In this document: piece by piece, positions 1-7,813 of the stretch
How positions within the stretch are numbered: the stretch's first letter is position 1
How the letters are laid out: the number at the start of each line of letters is the position of its first letter
Assembly (NCBI GenBank): GCA_947454105.1
Contig: CANGIP010000001.1
Span: forward strand, 425,264 to 489,263
Direction of reading: 5' to 3'
Length of the DNA stretch: 64,000 nucleotides
Source: Actinomycetota bacterium
GTDB lineage: Bacteria > Actinomycetota > Acidimicrobiia > Acidimicrobiales > Ilumatobacteraceae
Position numbers and translations under genes: made by a program
The notes under the pieces: generated by a model
The model's database searches: none
Told to the model about the DNA's origin: nothing
What the model saw: the letters and a program-made list of their open reading frames with translations, nothing else

Positions 1-1125
1 GCACTCGCTTCGTTCAGTGCCGCCGATCTTGGCAGCATTGCCATCAAGGCTGCTCTTGAGCGTGCCGGAGTTTCTCCGAACGAAGTTGACCATGTGATCA
101 TGGGCCAAGTTTTGATGGCCGGACAAGGTCAGGTGCCGAGCCGTCAGGCTGCCGTCAAGGCTGGCATTCCGATGAGCGTTCCCGCCATCAACGTCAACAA
201 AGTGTGCTTGTCAGGATTGAACGCGATCTATCTCGCCGACCAAATGATTCAGGCCGGCGATGCCGACATCGTGATTGCTGGTGGCATGGAGTCGATGACT
301 AATGCTCCGTACATCGCTTCGGGCGCACGTGGTGGTTTCCGTTACGGCAACACCGAACTCAAAGACGCGATCATCGCCGACGGTTTGTGGTGTTCGTTCG
401 ACTCATGCCTCATGGGTCTTGGCACCGAGCGTTACACGGCTGGCAACATCAGCCGTCAGCAGCAAGACGATCTCGCTATGAAGAGCAACCAGCGTGCCGC
501 CGCCGCAATTGCTGCCGGTCGTTTGGCTGATGAAATCATCGCTGTTTCAATTCCGCAGCGTAAGGGTGACCCGTTAGTGATCTCGAACGACGAAGGCGTG
601 CGCGCCGACACCACGATGGAAAGCCTCGGTGGCCTCAAGCCCGCATTCGACAAAGACGGCACGATTACTGCCGCAAACGCTTCGCAATTGAGTGACGGCG
701 GTTCGGCCGTTGTCATGATGTCGGAGCGTTTCGTGAAAGATCGTGGCATCAAGGCTCTCGGCCAAGTCGTGAGCTACGGAATGGTTGCTGGCCCCGACAA
801 TGCATCGTTGTTAACCCAGCCAAGCCGCGCCATCTTGAAAGCACTCAACAAAGTCGGCATGAAAGTCAGCGACATCAACTTGTTTGAACTCAATGAAGCA
901 TTCGCTACGGTTGGTATTGCATCAATGGCTGATCTCGGAATCAGCGACGACATCGTGAACGTCAACGGTGGAGCGATCGCCCTTGGTCACCCGATCGGTA
1001 TGAGCGGTAACCGCGTTGCGTTGACCGTGTTGCACGAACTTCGTCGCCGTGGTGGCGGCGTTGGTGCCGCAGCGTTGTGTGGCGGTGGCGGTCAAGGCGA
1101 CGCCATCATCGTCCGCACCGTCTAA
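1..1125 (+). CDS. acetyl-CoA acetyltransferase (thiolase), 5' truncated by window
   Basis: The reading frame is open from base 1, so the N-terminus lies outside the window. Thiolase II condenses two acetyl-CoA, or cleaves acetoacetyl-CoA, in short-chain acyl-CoA and PHB/ketone metabolism. The nucleophile motif NKVCLSGL is near the beginning, GGMESMTNAPY follows, and the C-terminal signatures NVNGGAIALGHPIGMSG (catalytic His) and ALCGGGGQGDA (second catalytic Cys) are intact. The frame ends in a TAA stop. It faces the ArsC-like gene and a palindromic repeat lies between them. Whether it is biosynthetic or degradative cannot be told from the sequence. Confidence 0.95.
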   Translation, partial: ALASFSAADLGSIAIKAALERAGVSPNEVDHVIMGQVLMAGQGQVPSRQAAVKAGIPMSVPAINVNKVCLSGLNAIYLADQMIQAGDADIVIAGGMESMTNAPYIASGARGGFRYGNTELKDAIIADGLWCSFDSCLMGLGTERYTAGNISRQQQDDLAMKSNQRAAAAIAAGRLADEIIAVSIPQRKGDPLVISNDEGVRADTTMESLGGLKPAFDKDGTITAANASQLSDGGSAVVMMSERFVKDRGIKALGQVVSYGMVAGPDNASLLTQPSRAILKALNKVGMKVSDINLFELNEAFATVGIASMADLGISDDIVNVNGGAIALGHPIGMSGNRVALTVLHELRRRGGGVGAAALCGGGGQGDAIIVRTV

Positions 1126-1140
1126 TACTCACATTTCACC

Positions 1141-1195
1141 GTGGTTCTGGTGTCGTTTTATTCGCTATAGCCAAATGAAATGACACCAGAATCAC
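1141..1195. repeat. 55 bp imperfect palindrome, copy 1
   Basis: The left arm GTGGTTCTGGTGTCGTTT is mirrored by AAATGACACCAGAATCAC. Base 1 pairs with base 55 inwards for about 22 positions. The three left-right differences become G-U wobbles in the plus-strand RNA. A second 55 bp copy lies at 39751-39805. Here it sits between convergent genes, where it could act as a terminator, but no U-tract follows. It may instead be a dispersed REP-like element or a protein-binding site. Confidence 0.85.
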
Positions 1196-1199
1196 GAGG

Positions 1200-1562
1200 T
1201 TAGGAAAGTAGTTCGCGGATTCTTTCTTTGGGTCGGCCCACAATGGCTTTCTTTGACGTCACCACAATGGGACGCTGCAACAGTTGTTTGTGCTTCACCA
1301 ACAACTTCACGACCTGGTCTTCAGTCGCCGCATCTTTTTCTTCGAGCCCGAGTTTCTTCCACATGCTGTCTCGGCGCACCAGATTGGTCACGGGATCTTC
1401 CAGCTTCGAGATGATGTCGCGCAATGTGGCTTCGTCGGGCGGATTCTTGATGTACAAAACAATCTCGGCGTCAACGCCTAATTCCTCAGCAATGCTCACG
1501 GCACTGACGCTGCTGTTTCAATGCTGATTGTGGTAAATCGTGACTTTTCCGGGCTTTGCCAT
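1200..1562 (-). CDS. ArsC-family (arsenate reductase-like) protein with in-frame UGA at the catalytic Cys; candidate selenoprotein or disrupted gene
   Basis: From the GTG at 1499 the frame encodes only the C-terminal 99 residues of an ArsC/Spx-type thioredoxin-fold protein: VLYIKNPP, then LVRRDSMWKKLGL and RPIVVT...GRPKERIREL, which hold the conserved arginines. Upstream, the same frame continues through a UGA (1518-1520) to ATG 1562, giving MAKPGKVTIYHNQH-UGA-NSSVSAVSIAEELG. The family pattern is IYHNPxC(S/G)xSR, so the UGA falls exactly on the catalytic Cys. The total is 120 codons, normal for ArsC. A TACCGT box ends 7 nt before ATG 1562, supporting this start. Against function, the motif Pro is Gln and the +4 Arg is Val. 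Either Sec is inserted or the gene carries local mutations; I favour neither strongly. Confidence 0.65.
1487..1515 (-). promoter_or_regulatory. SECIS-like hairpin just downstream of the ArsC UGA
   Basis: On the minus strand, starting two nt after the UGA, CAGCA pairs with UGCUG. Then GC pairs with GC and UCA with UGA, with a bulged G on the 5' side and a bulged AU on the 3' side. This closes a 6 nt loop GUGCCG. Bacterial SECIS elements are hairpins directly 3' of the Sec codon with a G among the first loop bases; this one fits, but its UGA-to-loop distance (13 nt) is at or slightly below the usual range. Confidence 0.4.
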
Positions 1563-1569
1563 GGAAAAG

Positions 1570-1575
1570 ACGGTA
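1570..1575 (-). promoter_or_regulatory. -10 box (TACCGT), leaderless-type, ArsC-like gene
   Basis: TACCGT on the minus strand is followed by 7 nt and then ATG 1562. No Shine-Dalgarno sequence lies at normal distance. It fits the window-wide leaderless pattern. Confidence 0.5.
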
Positions 1576-1692
1576 ACTCCCGTCTCAATACTTGACATGA
1601 TTGCGTCACATTTGTAACATAACTGTCATATCAGGGCACCGGTCCTGCAACAGGTCTTTTTCCGCCCGCACCTTTTGCAGAACTGGTGCCTT

Positions 1693-1723
1693 GATCGCGT
1701 CTGCGGATGATCGCGTCTGCGGA
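1693..1723 (+). repeat. tandem duplication of a 15 bp unit
   Basis: GATCGCGTCTGCGGA occurs at 1693-1707 and again at 1709-1723, separated by one T. It lies in the 178 bp gap between the ArsC-like start and the recR stop. No function is apparent; it could be a slippage product. Confidence 0.8.
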
Positions 1724-1740
1724 CTGTTCTAGGTAGCCCT

Positions 1741-2349
1741 TCAGTCTTCGATGACGCGGCGGCCATTGATGGCCCGGCCCAATGTGAGCTCATCGGCATA
1801 CTCAAGATCGCCTCCCACTGGCAGGCCAGACGCTGGTCTCGTGATGCGGATATTGAAGGGCTTCAAAATTCGGCTGAGGTACGACGCGGTCACTTCGCCC
1901 TCGGTATTGGGATTCGTGCACACGATGATTTCAGTGATCTCTTCATTCGACAGGCGCATCACGAGTTCACGAATTTTCAATTGATCGGGACCGACACCAT
2001 CAATGGGGTTCATCACTCCGAGCAACACGTGATAGCGACCACGAAATTCACCAGTGCGTTCGAGAGCAATGATGTCACGACTTTCTTCAACGACGCACAA
2101 CACCGACGGATCACGACGAGGATCGGCACAAATCGGACACAGTTCGTCTTCGGCAAAGTTGAAACAACGCGCGCAGAATCGAACGCGTGCCTTGGCGTCA
2201 GTAATTGCTGATGCCAAACGATCAACATCTTCATCGGAAAGTTTGAGCAGATGAAAGGCAATACGTTGGGCCGACTTTGGTCCGATACCTGGCATGCGCC
2301 CAAGTTGATCGATCAATGTCTGAACAGGAATGGTGTACGAAGCAGCCAC
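1741..2349 (-). CDS. recR: recombination mediator RecR
   Basis: 202 residues, the normal length. RecR works with RecF/RecO to load RecA at gaps. The N-terminal helix-hairpin-helix reads [21 protein letters not shown] four-Cys zinc finger follows (FCARCFNF...CPIC), then a Toprim domain with VVEESRDI, and the C-terminal [19 protein letters not shown] signature. The start is 2 nt after the dnaX stop, so the two genes form an operon. The small YbaB/EbfC gene that commonly lies between them is absent. Confidence 0.97.
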   Translation of the reverse strand: MAASYTIPVQTLIDQLGRMPGIGPKSAQRIAFHLLKLSDEDVDRLASAITDAKARVRFCARCFNFAEDELCPICADPRRDPSVLCVVEESRDIIALERTGEFRGRYHVLLGVMNPIDGVGPDQLKIRELVMRLSNEEITEIIVCTNPNTEGEVTASYLSRILKPFNIRITRPASGLPVGGDLEYADELTLGRAINGRRVIED

Positions 2350-2351
2350 TC

Positions 2352-4043
2352 TTATTCGTCCTCAGCCAAAATCTCTGAGCCAGGAAAAGCGTCAGCCAAG
2401 TTTGTTTCGGTTGCCTTATTTGAAACGGTTGGCAACTGCTTGATTTCTTCAATATCAACAAACTCTTCTTCGGCTACTTCTTCGACAACTTTTGCTTTTG
2501 GCGCTCGCGGTTCTTCAGAACGAGTTTCGACGACGATCGGACACTTGCCGCCCGCGACCTTAAAGATGACGGCCGAAAGATCGGACATGTACTCATTCAC
2601 ACGTTTCGCCGACGGTTCGTTATCAACCATCAGAACTAATTGACCATCGCGTTCAACAGGCTTGGCCATTTGAGCAACCGCGCGACGCATGCCTTTCAAC
2701 TCGCCGATGACACCGTCGTTCCATTTTTCAACAACAGTCGCGATTGACATTGCGCTTGTTGATGCTGGCACGGGAGCAGCCGCAGGCTCGGGTGTCGTTG
2801 TCGGAGCAGCAGTTGCTGCAGCTGCAATTGGTGCAGGGGCTACTGGACGTACGGCGGGCGCACTTGGATCTTGGGCAACTCGCCCACCCAAAACAGCACG
2901 ACCAGTCGAAGGGTTCACTGGTGCAGGTGCGATTTGCGGCCGATTTTCCAGTACTTTTTCCAGTCTTTCGACTCGGGCCAACAATGATTCAATTCCCATT
3001 TGTAACTCGCGATGCACCAGGCGAACTAGTGCAACTTCAAGAACAACTCGGGAGTCGGGAGCATTGCGCATGTCGTTAATCGCCAGACCCAATGTCTCGA
3101 TGACTTTGACAATACGCGGTGTACCAAGTCGACCAGCTTGAGCTGCAACTTCAGCCGCACGATCTTCGGGTAACTGCACAAGTTCGGGAGCCATCTGCGT
3201 TAAGAACGCATCACGCATGTGTCGCACTAAGTCGTTCACGATGGTGCGCGGGTCGCGTCCGAAGTTAACGGTGTGCGCAACAGCAGCCAACAAACGGCCG
3301 GCATCGTATTCAATGAGTGCATCAACAAATTCGTCAACGGGCGTGACCTCATCAACCATGCCACCTGTTGCAGCAGCGAGTTCAAGTGCTGACAACGTGT
3401 CACGCGCCGAACCACCGCCTTGACGAAGCACTGCATGAATCGATTCATCGCTGATATCAATACCGGCATCAGACGCAACCCAACGTACATGGGCTTCAAG
3501 TTCGTCGACTGGCAGCAAATGGAATTGCAAGTGTTGCGTACGACTACGAATTGTTTCGGCGACTTTCTCGGGGTCGGTTGTTGCCAAAACAAACACAACA
3601 TGCGACGGTGGTTCTTCAAGAGTTTTCAGAAGCGCCGCCGAAGCACCCTTGGACAACATGTGCACTTCATCAAGGATGTAGACCTTGTGTCGTCCGGGTG
3701 ATCCAAGAGAAGCTGCTGCGATTATTTCGCGAATGTCTTCAACACCGTTGTTACTTGCCGCGTCAAGTTCGATGACATCAAAACTGTTGCCCTCTTGTAC
3801 TGCCAAACACGAACCACATTCGCAACATGGTTCTCCATCAAGTGGATTTTCACAGTTGAGAACTTTGGCCAGAATTCGCGCGGTTGTGGTTTTGCCGGTA
3901 CCGCGTGGTCCAGAGAATAAATAGGCATGGCCTTCGCGAGAGTTGGCAACCGCGTTCTTGAGCGCGCGCACAACATGCTCTTGACCCTTGAGTTCAGAGA
4001 AGCGTTGCGGCCGATACCGGCGGTAGAGAGATTGAACAGCCAT
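2352..4043 (-). CDS. dnaX: DNA polymerase III subunit gamma/tau
   Basis: 563 residues from ATG 4043 ([12 protein letters not shown]); the longer frame to 4118 adds 25 residues with no family resemblance. DnaX is the AAA+ motor of the clamp loader. Visible motifs: Walker [10 protein letters not shown] (about 45-53), zinc module Cys64, Cys73/74, Cys76 and Cys79, Walker B/DExx ILDEVHML, and sensor 1 LATTDPEKV followed by SRTQ. After domain III an Ala/Pro/Thr-rich linker leads to a C-terminal tau-like domain. A weak CAGTCT box sits 6 nt before the start. It is divergent from the CopC/CopD-like gene and co-transcribed with recR. Confidence 0.97.
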   Translation of the reverse strand: MAVQSLYRRYRPQRFSELKGQEHVVRALKNAVANSREGHAYLFSGPRGTGKTTTARILAKVLNCENPLDGEPCCECGSCLAVQEGNSFDVIELDAASNNGVEDIREIIAAASLGSPGRHKVYILDEVHMLSKGASAALLKTLEEPPSHVVFVLATTDPEKVAETIRSRTQHLQFHLLPVDELEAHVRWVASDAGIDISDESIHAVLRQGGGSARDTLSALELAAATGGMVDEVTPVDEFVDALIEYDAGRLLAAVAHTVNFGRDPRTIVNDLVRHMRDAFLTQMAPELVQLPEDRAAEVAAQAGRLGTPRIVKVIETLGLAINDMRNAPDSRVVLEVALVRLVHRELQMGIESLLARVERLEKVLENRPQIAPAPVNPSTGRAVLGGRVAQDPSAPAVRPVAPAPIAAAATAAPTTTPEPAAAPVPASTSAMSIATVVEKWNDGVIGELKGMRRAVAQMAKPVERDGQLVLMVDNEPSAKRVNEYMSDLSAVIFKVAGGKCPIVVETRSEEPRAPKAKVVEEVAEEEFVDIEEIKQLPTVSNKATETNLADAFPGSEILAEDE

Positions 4044-4068
4044 CGCTTGAGACTGTAGTGGTGAGGTG

Positions 4069-4094
4069 TTGCGAAGGATGCTTCGACTTCGCAA
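4069..4094. promoter_or_regulatory. inverted repeat in the dnaX / CopC-CopD divergent promoter region
   Basis: TTGCGAAG (4069-4076) and CTTCGCAA (4087-4094) are perfect 8 bp arms around a 10 nt spacer. A shorter nested option pairs CGAAG (4072-4076) with CTTCG (4081-4085). The element lies inside the 113 bp gap between divergent starts, so it could be an operator or an RNA structure. Confidence 0.45.
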
Positions 4095-4156
4095 GATCAC
4101 TTTGTTGCGAGTGCCCATATTCAGTAGGTCGCGGAGAACTACCGTTGTAGGTGATC

Positions 4157-6040
4157 ATGTCTTTGCTTACCGCCACCTCATCTGCAACTCGCCCTCGTCG
4201 TACATTGCGAGCTGCCGTCTTGGGTTTATTTGTCGCTCTCAGCGCTGGCCTGCTCATTGGCGCCCAGCCAGTTCGGGCCGAAACGACATTGGTTTCTTCG
4301 AGTCCAGCCGACGGCGAAAAAGTTGCTACGCCACCCACTCAGATCGTCGCTGTTTTTAGTGCTGCGGTACCAAATAATGCCGTTATGCAGGCAGTATGTG
4401 AAGGTCGGCCGGCTCCGATCGGCTCCGTGACGGTTGGTGCCGATGGTATTTCACTCATCGCCACAGTGACCGCGGCTCTGCCGATTGGCACCTGCAACGT
4501 CACCTATTCGGTACCCCAAGCCGACGGCAAGGTCGCAACTGGCGGTTTTTCCTTCGAAGTCCTTGACCCAGCGACGGCTGATCCAGGCGATCTAGGTGGC
4601 GATGTCACCGACGGCGGAAACTTGGCAGTCGATCCACCCCCAGTGAGTGGACCCCTCGCTCTTTTCCGAATCCTCGCCTACCTCTCGCTCGCCGCACTTT
4701 TCGGTGGCATTGCCTTTATTCGTTGGACCTGGCCCGAGGGTATCAACGACGATGCGACCTACAGGTTCCTGCGCATTTCGTGGATTGTCGCATTGTTCAG
4801 CAACTACGTCGTGGCCATGTTGCGAGCATCGCTACTTTCGGGCGATTCGGTGACGAGCACAATTATTCCTCTTGGCTGGGGCCAACTGTTCCACAGTGCG
4901 AGTGGAATTTCAGCGGTTCTACGCGTCGCACTCATTGCTGTTTGTGCAATTGTGGCGCTGCGCCCCGATCGCATTTTTGATCCGCAATCGCACATCGTTT
5001 CCCTCGCCTTACCCACTGCAGCCATGGCAACATTCGGCCTCACTCGGGCAATCGACGACTTCTCAGCTCTTGGCACCATCGCTGGAATCGTCCATGTTCT
5101 GGCCGCTGGCATGTGGCTAGGTGGCCTGGTTTTCTTGGCCCAATCGGTATTGATTGGTCCAGGCGAAGAAGACCTGATGCACGCCATACGAACCTTTTCA
5201 CGGCAAGCAAATATCTACATCGGTGTCACGGTTGTTGCCGGAATTGTGCAGTTTTACCAGATGGATGGCAGCTCAATTCTGACGAGTCGTCACGGCCGCT
5301 TGATCATCGTCAAAGTGATCGGCGTTGCTGGCATGGTTTATGTCGGTGGAGCCACACGACAGTTCATTAATCATCAATTAGCCAAAAAGCGCGAACTCAG
5401 TGGTCGCACAGCCAAGCAATTGCGTAAAGCAGTTCTCTCCGAAATTGGTATCGGCATCTTGGTATTGGTCTTCACGTCATGGTCGGTTGCAACCTTGCCA
5501 CCCAATGTGACTCCCCCTGGTTCTGATCGCACCAAATACGCCTTTGTCGGGGATCGCTCGGGTGGCGAGTTTGATGTACAACTCAAAGTCACTCCCGCCA
5601 CGGTCGGCCTCAACGCGGTACGGATTGATGTGTATTCGCCACCGACAGGCTTGACCGATCTCACCGTGCAGTTCAACCCGCCAACCAACAACACTGCAAG
5701 CGTGACCCTCAATGTCCCACTCGACGGCGTCGGCGCAGCTCGACTCCCCATGAGTGAAGGAGTTCCGTTCGGTGCGCCTGGTCTGTGGACAATCATCGTG
5801 ACCGGCAACGGACCCGCTGGCCCACTGCCATCGGTGACGTACACCGTGTCGGTGATGGCGAATTCCAGCGATTCGGGCTCTGCCGGAACCGATATCACGA
5901 CCACCTCAATCGCCATCGCCATTGATGGTTCGCCGGCAACCGTGGTTGTCCCCCTTGGCGGCACCACAGTTCCTGGTGCGGTCACCCCCGCAGCCGGAAT
6001 TCAACCTGTCACAGCCACGGTCGTCACCTCGGTTCCTTGA
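4157..6040 (+). CDS. CopC-CopD fusion-like exported membrane protein
   Basis: 627 residues from ATG 4157, chosen because AGGTG lies 5 nt upstream; the GTG at 4151 is an alternative. Order: signal peptide to about residue 42 (ends QPVRA), CopC-like beta domain (LVSSSPADG ... GGFSFEV), linker, about eight membrane segments including a CopD-type helix HVLAAGMWLGG, then a C-terminal extracytoplasmic beta-rich region and a Thr/Pro/Val tail. CopC/CopD proteins handle periplasmic copper. The CopC copper ligands are not seen: the mature N-terminus reads ETTLVSS where copper-binding CopC has an N-terminal His, and DGK replaces the usual DGH. A copper role is therefore doubtful. Confidence 0.8.
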   Translation: MSLLTATSSATRPRRTLRAAVLGLFVALSAGLLIGAQPVRAETTLVSSSPADGEKVATPPTQIVAVFSAAVPNNAVMQAVCEGRPAPIGSVTVGADGISLIATVTAALPIGTCNVTYSVPQADGKVATGGFSFEVLDPATADPGDLGGDVTDGGNLAVDPPPVSGPLALFRILAYLSLAALFGGIAFIRWTWPEGINDDATYRFLRISWIVALFSNYVVAMLRASLLSGDSVTSTIIPLGWGQLFHSASGISAVLRVALIAVCAIVALRPDRIFDPQSHIVSLALPTAAMATFGLTRAIDDFSALGTIAGIVHVLAAGMWLGGLVFLAQSVLIGPGEEDLMHAIRTFSRQANIYIGVTVVAGIVQFYQMDGSSILTSRHGRLIIVKVIGVAGMVYVGGATRQFINHQLAKKRELSGRTAKQLRKAVLSEIGIGILVLVFTSWSVATLPPNVTPPGSDRTKYAFVGDRSGGEFDVQLKVTPATVGLNAVRIDVYSPPTGLTDLTVQFNPPTNNTASVTLNVPLDGVGAARLPMSEGVPFGAPGLWTIIVTGNGPAGPLPSVTYTVSVMANSSDSGSAGTDITTTSIAIAIDGSPATVVVPLGGTTVPGAVTPAAGIQPVTATVVTSVP

Positions 6041-6052
6041 GCCAGTTGCGAG

Positions 6053-6058
6053 TATCGT
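6053..6058 (+). promoter_or_regulatory. -10 box (TATCGT), leaderless-type, carboxylase beta gene
   Basis: TATCGT is followed by 7 nt and GTG 6066. This supports GTG 6066 over ATG 6084. Confidence 0.5.
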
Positions 6059-6065
6059 TCACGGG

Positions 6066-7625
6066 GTGACTAGTGCTAACCCCATGCAAGACAAGCTCGC
6101 CGACCTTCTTCAGCGCAAAGAACAAGCGCTCCACGCGGGGTCGCCCCGTTCGGTAGAACGTCAACACGAAAAAGGCAAGTTGCTGGCCCGCGAACGGCTG
6201 GATTACTTGCTTGATCCAGGCTCATTCCAAGAACTCGACATGTTGGCTCGTCACCGTGCCCATGCAGCTGGTCTTGATGAACACCCGTACACCGACGGTG
6301 TCATCACCGGTTGGGGCACCATTGAGGGTCGCAAGGTTTTTGTCTTCTCGCAAGACTTCACCGTGTTCGGTGGAGCGCTTGGCGAAGTATTCGCTGAAAA
6401 GATTCACAAGTTGATGGACATGGCGTTGCGCGTTGGCGCCCCGGTCATCGGTCTCAATGATGGCGCTGGCGCACGTATTCAAGAGGGCGTCGTGTCACTC
6501 GCAAGTTACGGCGGCATCTTCTATCGGAATGTGCAGTCAAGCGGTGTCATTCCGCAGATCTCCGTGATTCTCGGACCATGTGCCGGTGGAGCCGTGTACT
6601 CGCCCGCCATGACTGACTTCATTTTCATGGTGCGCGAGAGCAGCCACATGTTTATTACCGGACCTGATGTTGTGAAGACCGTGACCGGCGAAGAAGTAAC
6701 GCTTGAAGAACTTGGCGGCGCAATGAGCCACGCGAGCAAGAGCGGTGTCGCCACATTTGTTTCGGCCGATGAGAAGTCGTGTCTTGATGACGTGCGTTTC
6801 TTGATGTCGTTCATGCCACAGAACAACATGGAAGAACCGCCGACAATTGATACTGGTGATGATCCCGATCGTTTGTGCCCCGATCTTCGCGACATTCTTC
6901 CTCCATCACCCAACCAGCCCTATGACATGAAGAAGGTCATTGCATCAATCGTTGATGACGGTGAATTCTTTGAATACTTCCCGCACTGGGCCAAGAGCAT
7001 TGTGTGTGGATTTGTTCGCATTGATGGTCATTCAGTTGGCGTTGTTGGCAACCAGCCGTTGTTCCTCGCTGGTGTGCTCGACATCGAAAGCGCTGAAAAG
7101 GCTGCTCGCTTTGTCCGCACTTGCGACGCCTTCAATATTCCGTTGCTGACCATGGTTGACGTACCTGGCTTCTTGCCGGGCGTTGATCAAGAGTACGGCG
7201 GCATTATTCGTCATGGAGCCAAGTTGCTCTACGCATATTGCGAAGCAACTGTTCCGCGAATCCAAATCATTACGCGCAAGGCCTACGGCGGAGCGTACGT
7301 GGTGATGGACTCGAAGTCGATTGGCTCCGATCTTTCGTACGCATGGCCAACCGCCGAACTTGCAGTGATGGGACCAAACGGTGCAGTTGAAATTGTGTAT
7401 CGCCGTGAATTGCAACAAGCTGCCGATCCGGTTGCACGTCGTGCCGAACTCGTGACCGAGTACACCGAGAAGTACGCCAACCCATATGCGGCAGCCGAGC
7501 GCGGTTACATCGATGACGTCATCGACCCCGCCGAGACTCGTCAAAAGATTGTTGCTGGTTTCCGGATGTTGCGTACCAAGCGCGAAGAGTTGCCACGCCG
7601 CAAGCATGGCAATATGCCGTTATGA
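6066..7625 (+). CDS. acyl-CoA carboxylase beta (carboxyltransferase) subunit, propionyl/acetyl-CoA type
   Basis: About 519 residues from GTG 6066, or 513 from ATG 6084 (MQDKLADLL). The enzyme transfers CO2 from biotin to propionyl- or acetyl-CoA. N-half: GKLLARERLDYLLDPGSF, GGALGEVFAEKI, GAGARIQEGV, and the oxyanion-hole segment GPCAGGAVYSPA. C-half: NQPLFLAGVLDIESAEKAARFVR, DVPGFLPGVDQEYGGIIRHGAK, KAYGGAYVVM. The C-terminus KHGNMPL is typical of PccB. It overlaps the epsilon-type gene by 4 bp (ATGA). No biotin carboxylase gene is in the window. Substrate preference cannot be fixed by eye. Confidence 0.95.
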   Translation: MTSANPMQDKLADLLQRKEQALHAGSPRSVERQHEKGKLLARERLDYLLDPGSFQELDMLARHRAHAAGLDEHPYTDGVITGWGTIEGRKVFVFSQDFTVFGGALGEVFAEKIHKLMDMALRVGAPVIGLNDGAGARIQEGVVSLASYGGIFYRNVQSSGVIPQISVILGPCAGGAVYSPAMTDFIFMVRESSHMFITGPDVVKTVTGEEVTLEELGGAMSHASKSGVATFVSADEKSCLDDVRFLMSFMPQNNMEEPPTIDTGDDPDRLCPDLRDILPPSPNQPYDMKKVIASIVDDGEFFEYFPHWAKSIVCGFVRIDGHSVGVVGNQPLFLAGVLDIESAEKAARFVRTCDAFNIPLLTMVDVPGFLPGVDQEYGGIIRHGAKLLYAYCEATVPRIQIITRKAYGGAYVVMDSKSIGSDLSYAWPTAELAVMGPNGAVEIVYRRELQQAADPVARRAELVTEYTEKYANPYAAAERGYIDDVIDPAETRQKIVAGFRMLRTKREELPRRKHGNMPL

Positions 7626-7804
7626 GTCAACAAGTTTCACCAACGCCAACAGACGAAGAGGCAGTCGTTATTGCGGCTGCCATTGAAGCTCTGTGGCCAC
7701 GACCAGTCGTGGGTGAAAATGTTGTCGCAGCGCGGCAAAACGCGTGGCGCTTCAGTGGACGTTGGTGGGCCAAACCAACCATCGCTCGGCGCGATCGTCC
7801 CTAA
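7622..7804 (+). CDS. acyl-CoA carboxylase epsilon-type subunit
   Basis: 60 residues, starting inside the carboxylase beta stop (ATGA). The sequence has an acidic DEEAVVIAAAIEALW helix and ends with WRFSGRWWAKP, matching the small actinobacterial AccE/PccE proteins that stabilise the alpha-beta complex. Such subunits are a lineage marker for Actinobacteria. Coupled translation with the beta subunit supports the assignment. Confidence 0.85.
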   Translation: MSQQVSPTPTDEEAVVIAAAIEALWPRPVVGENVVAARQNAWRFSGRWWAKPTIARRDRP

Positions 7805-7813
7805 ATAACGCTC

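Noticed and set aside
1200..1499. ArsC-like ORF taken as a complete 99-residue gene starting at GTG 1499
   Set aside because: The same frame continues upstream through the UGA to ATG 1562 with clear ArsC N-terminal homology and a promoter box; the short form would lack the whole active-site strand.
2689..3141. Plus-strand 150-residue Ala-rich ORF over the dnaX linker
   Set aside because: Mirror of the Ala/Pro-rich tau linker codons, not a gene.
4044..4156. Possible SRP RNA next to dnaX
   Set aside because: The region has an inverted repeat but not the conserved SRP domain IV sequence.
5374..5985. Minus-strand 203-residue ORF opposite the CopC-CopD gene
   Set aside because: It lies entirely antisense to a gene with convincing homology and has no recognisable motif or RBS.
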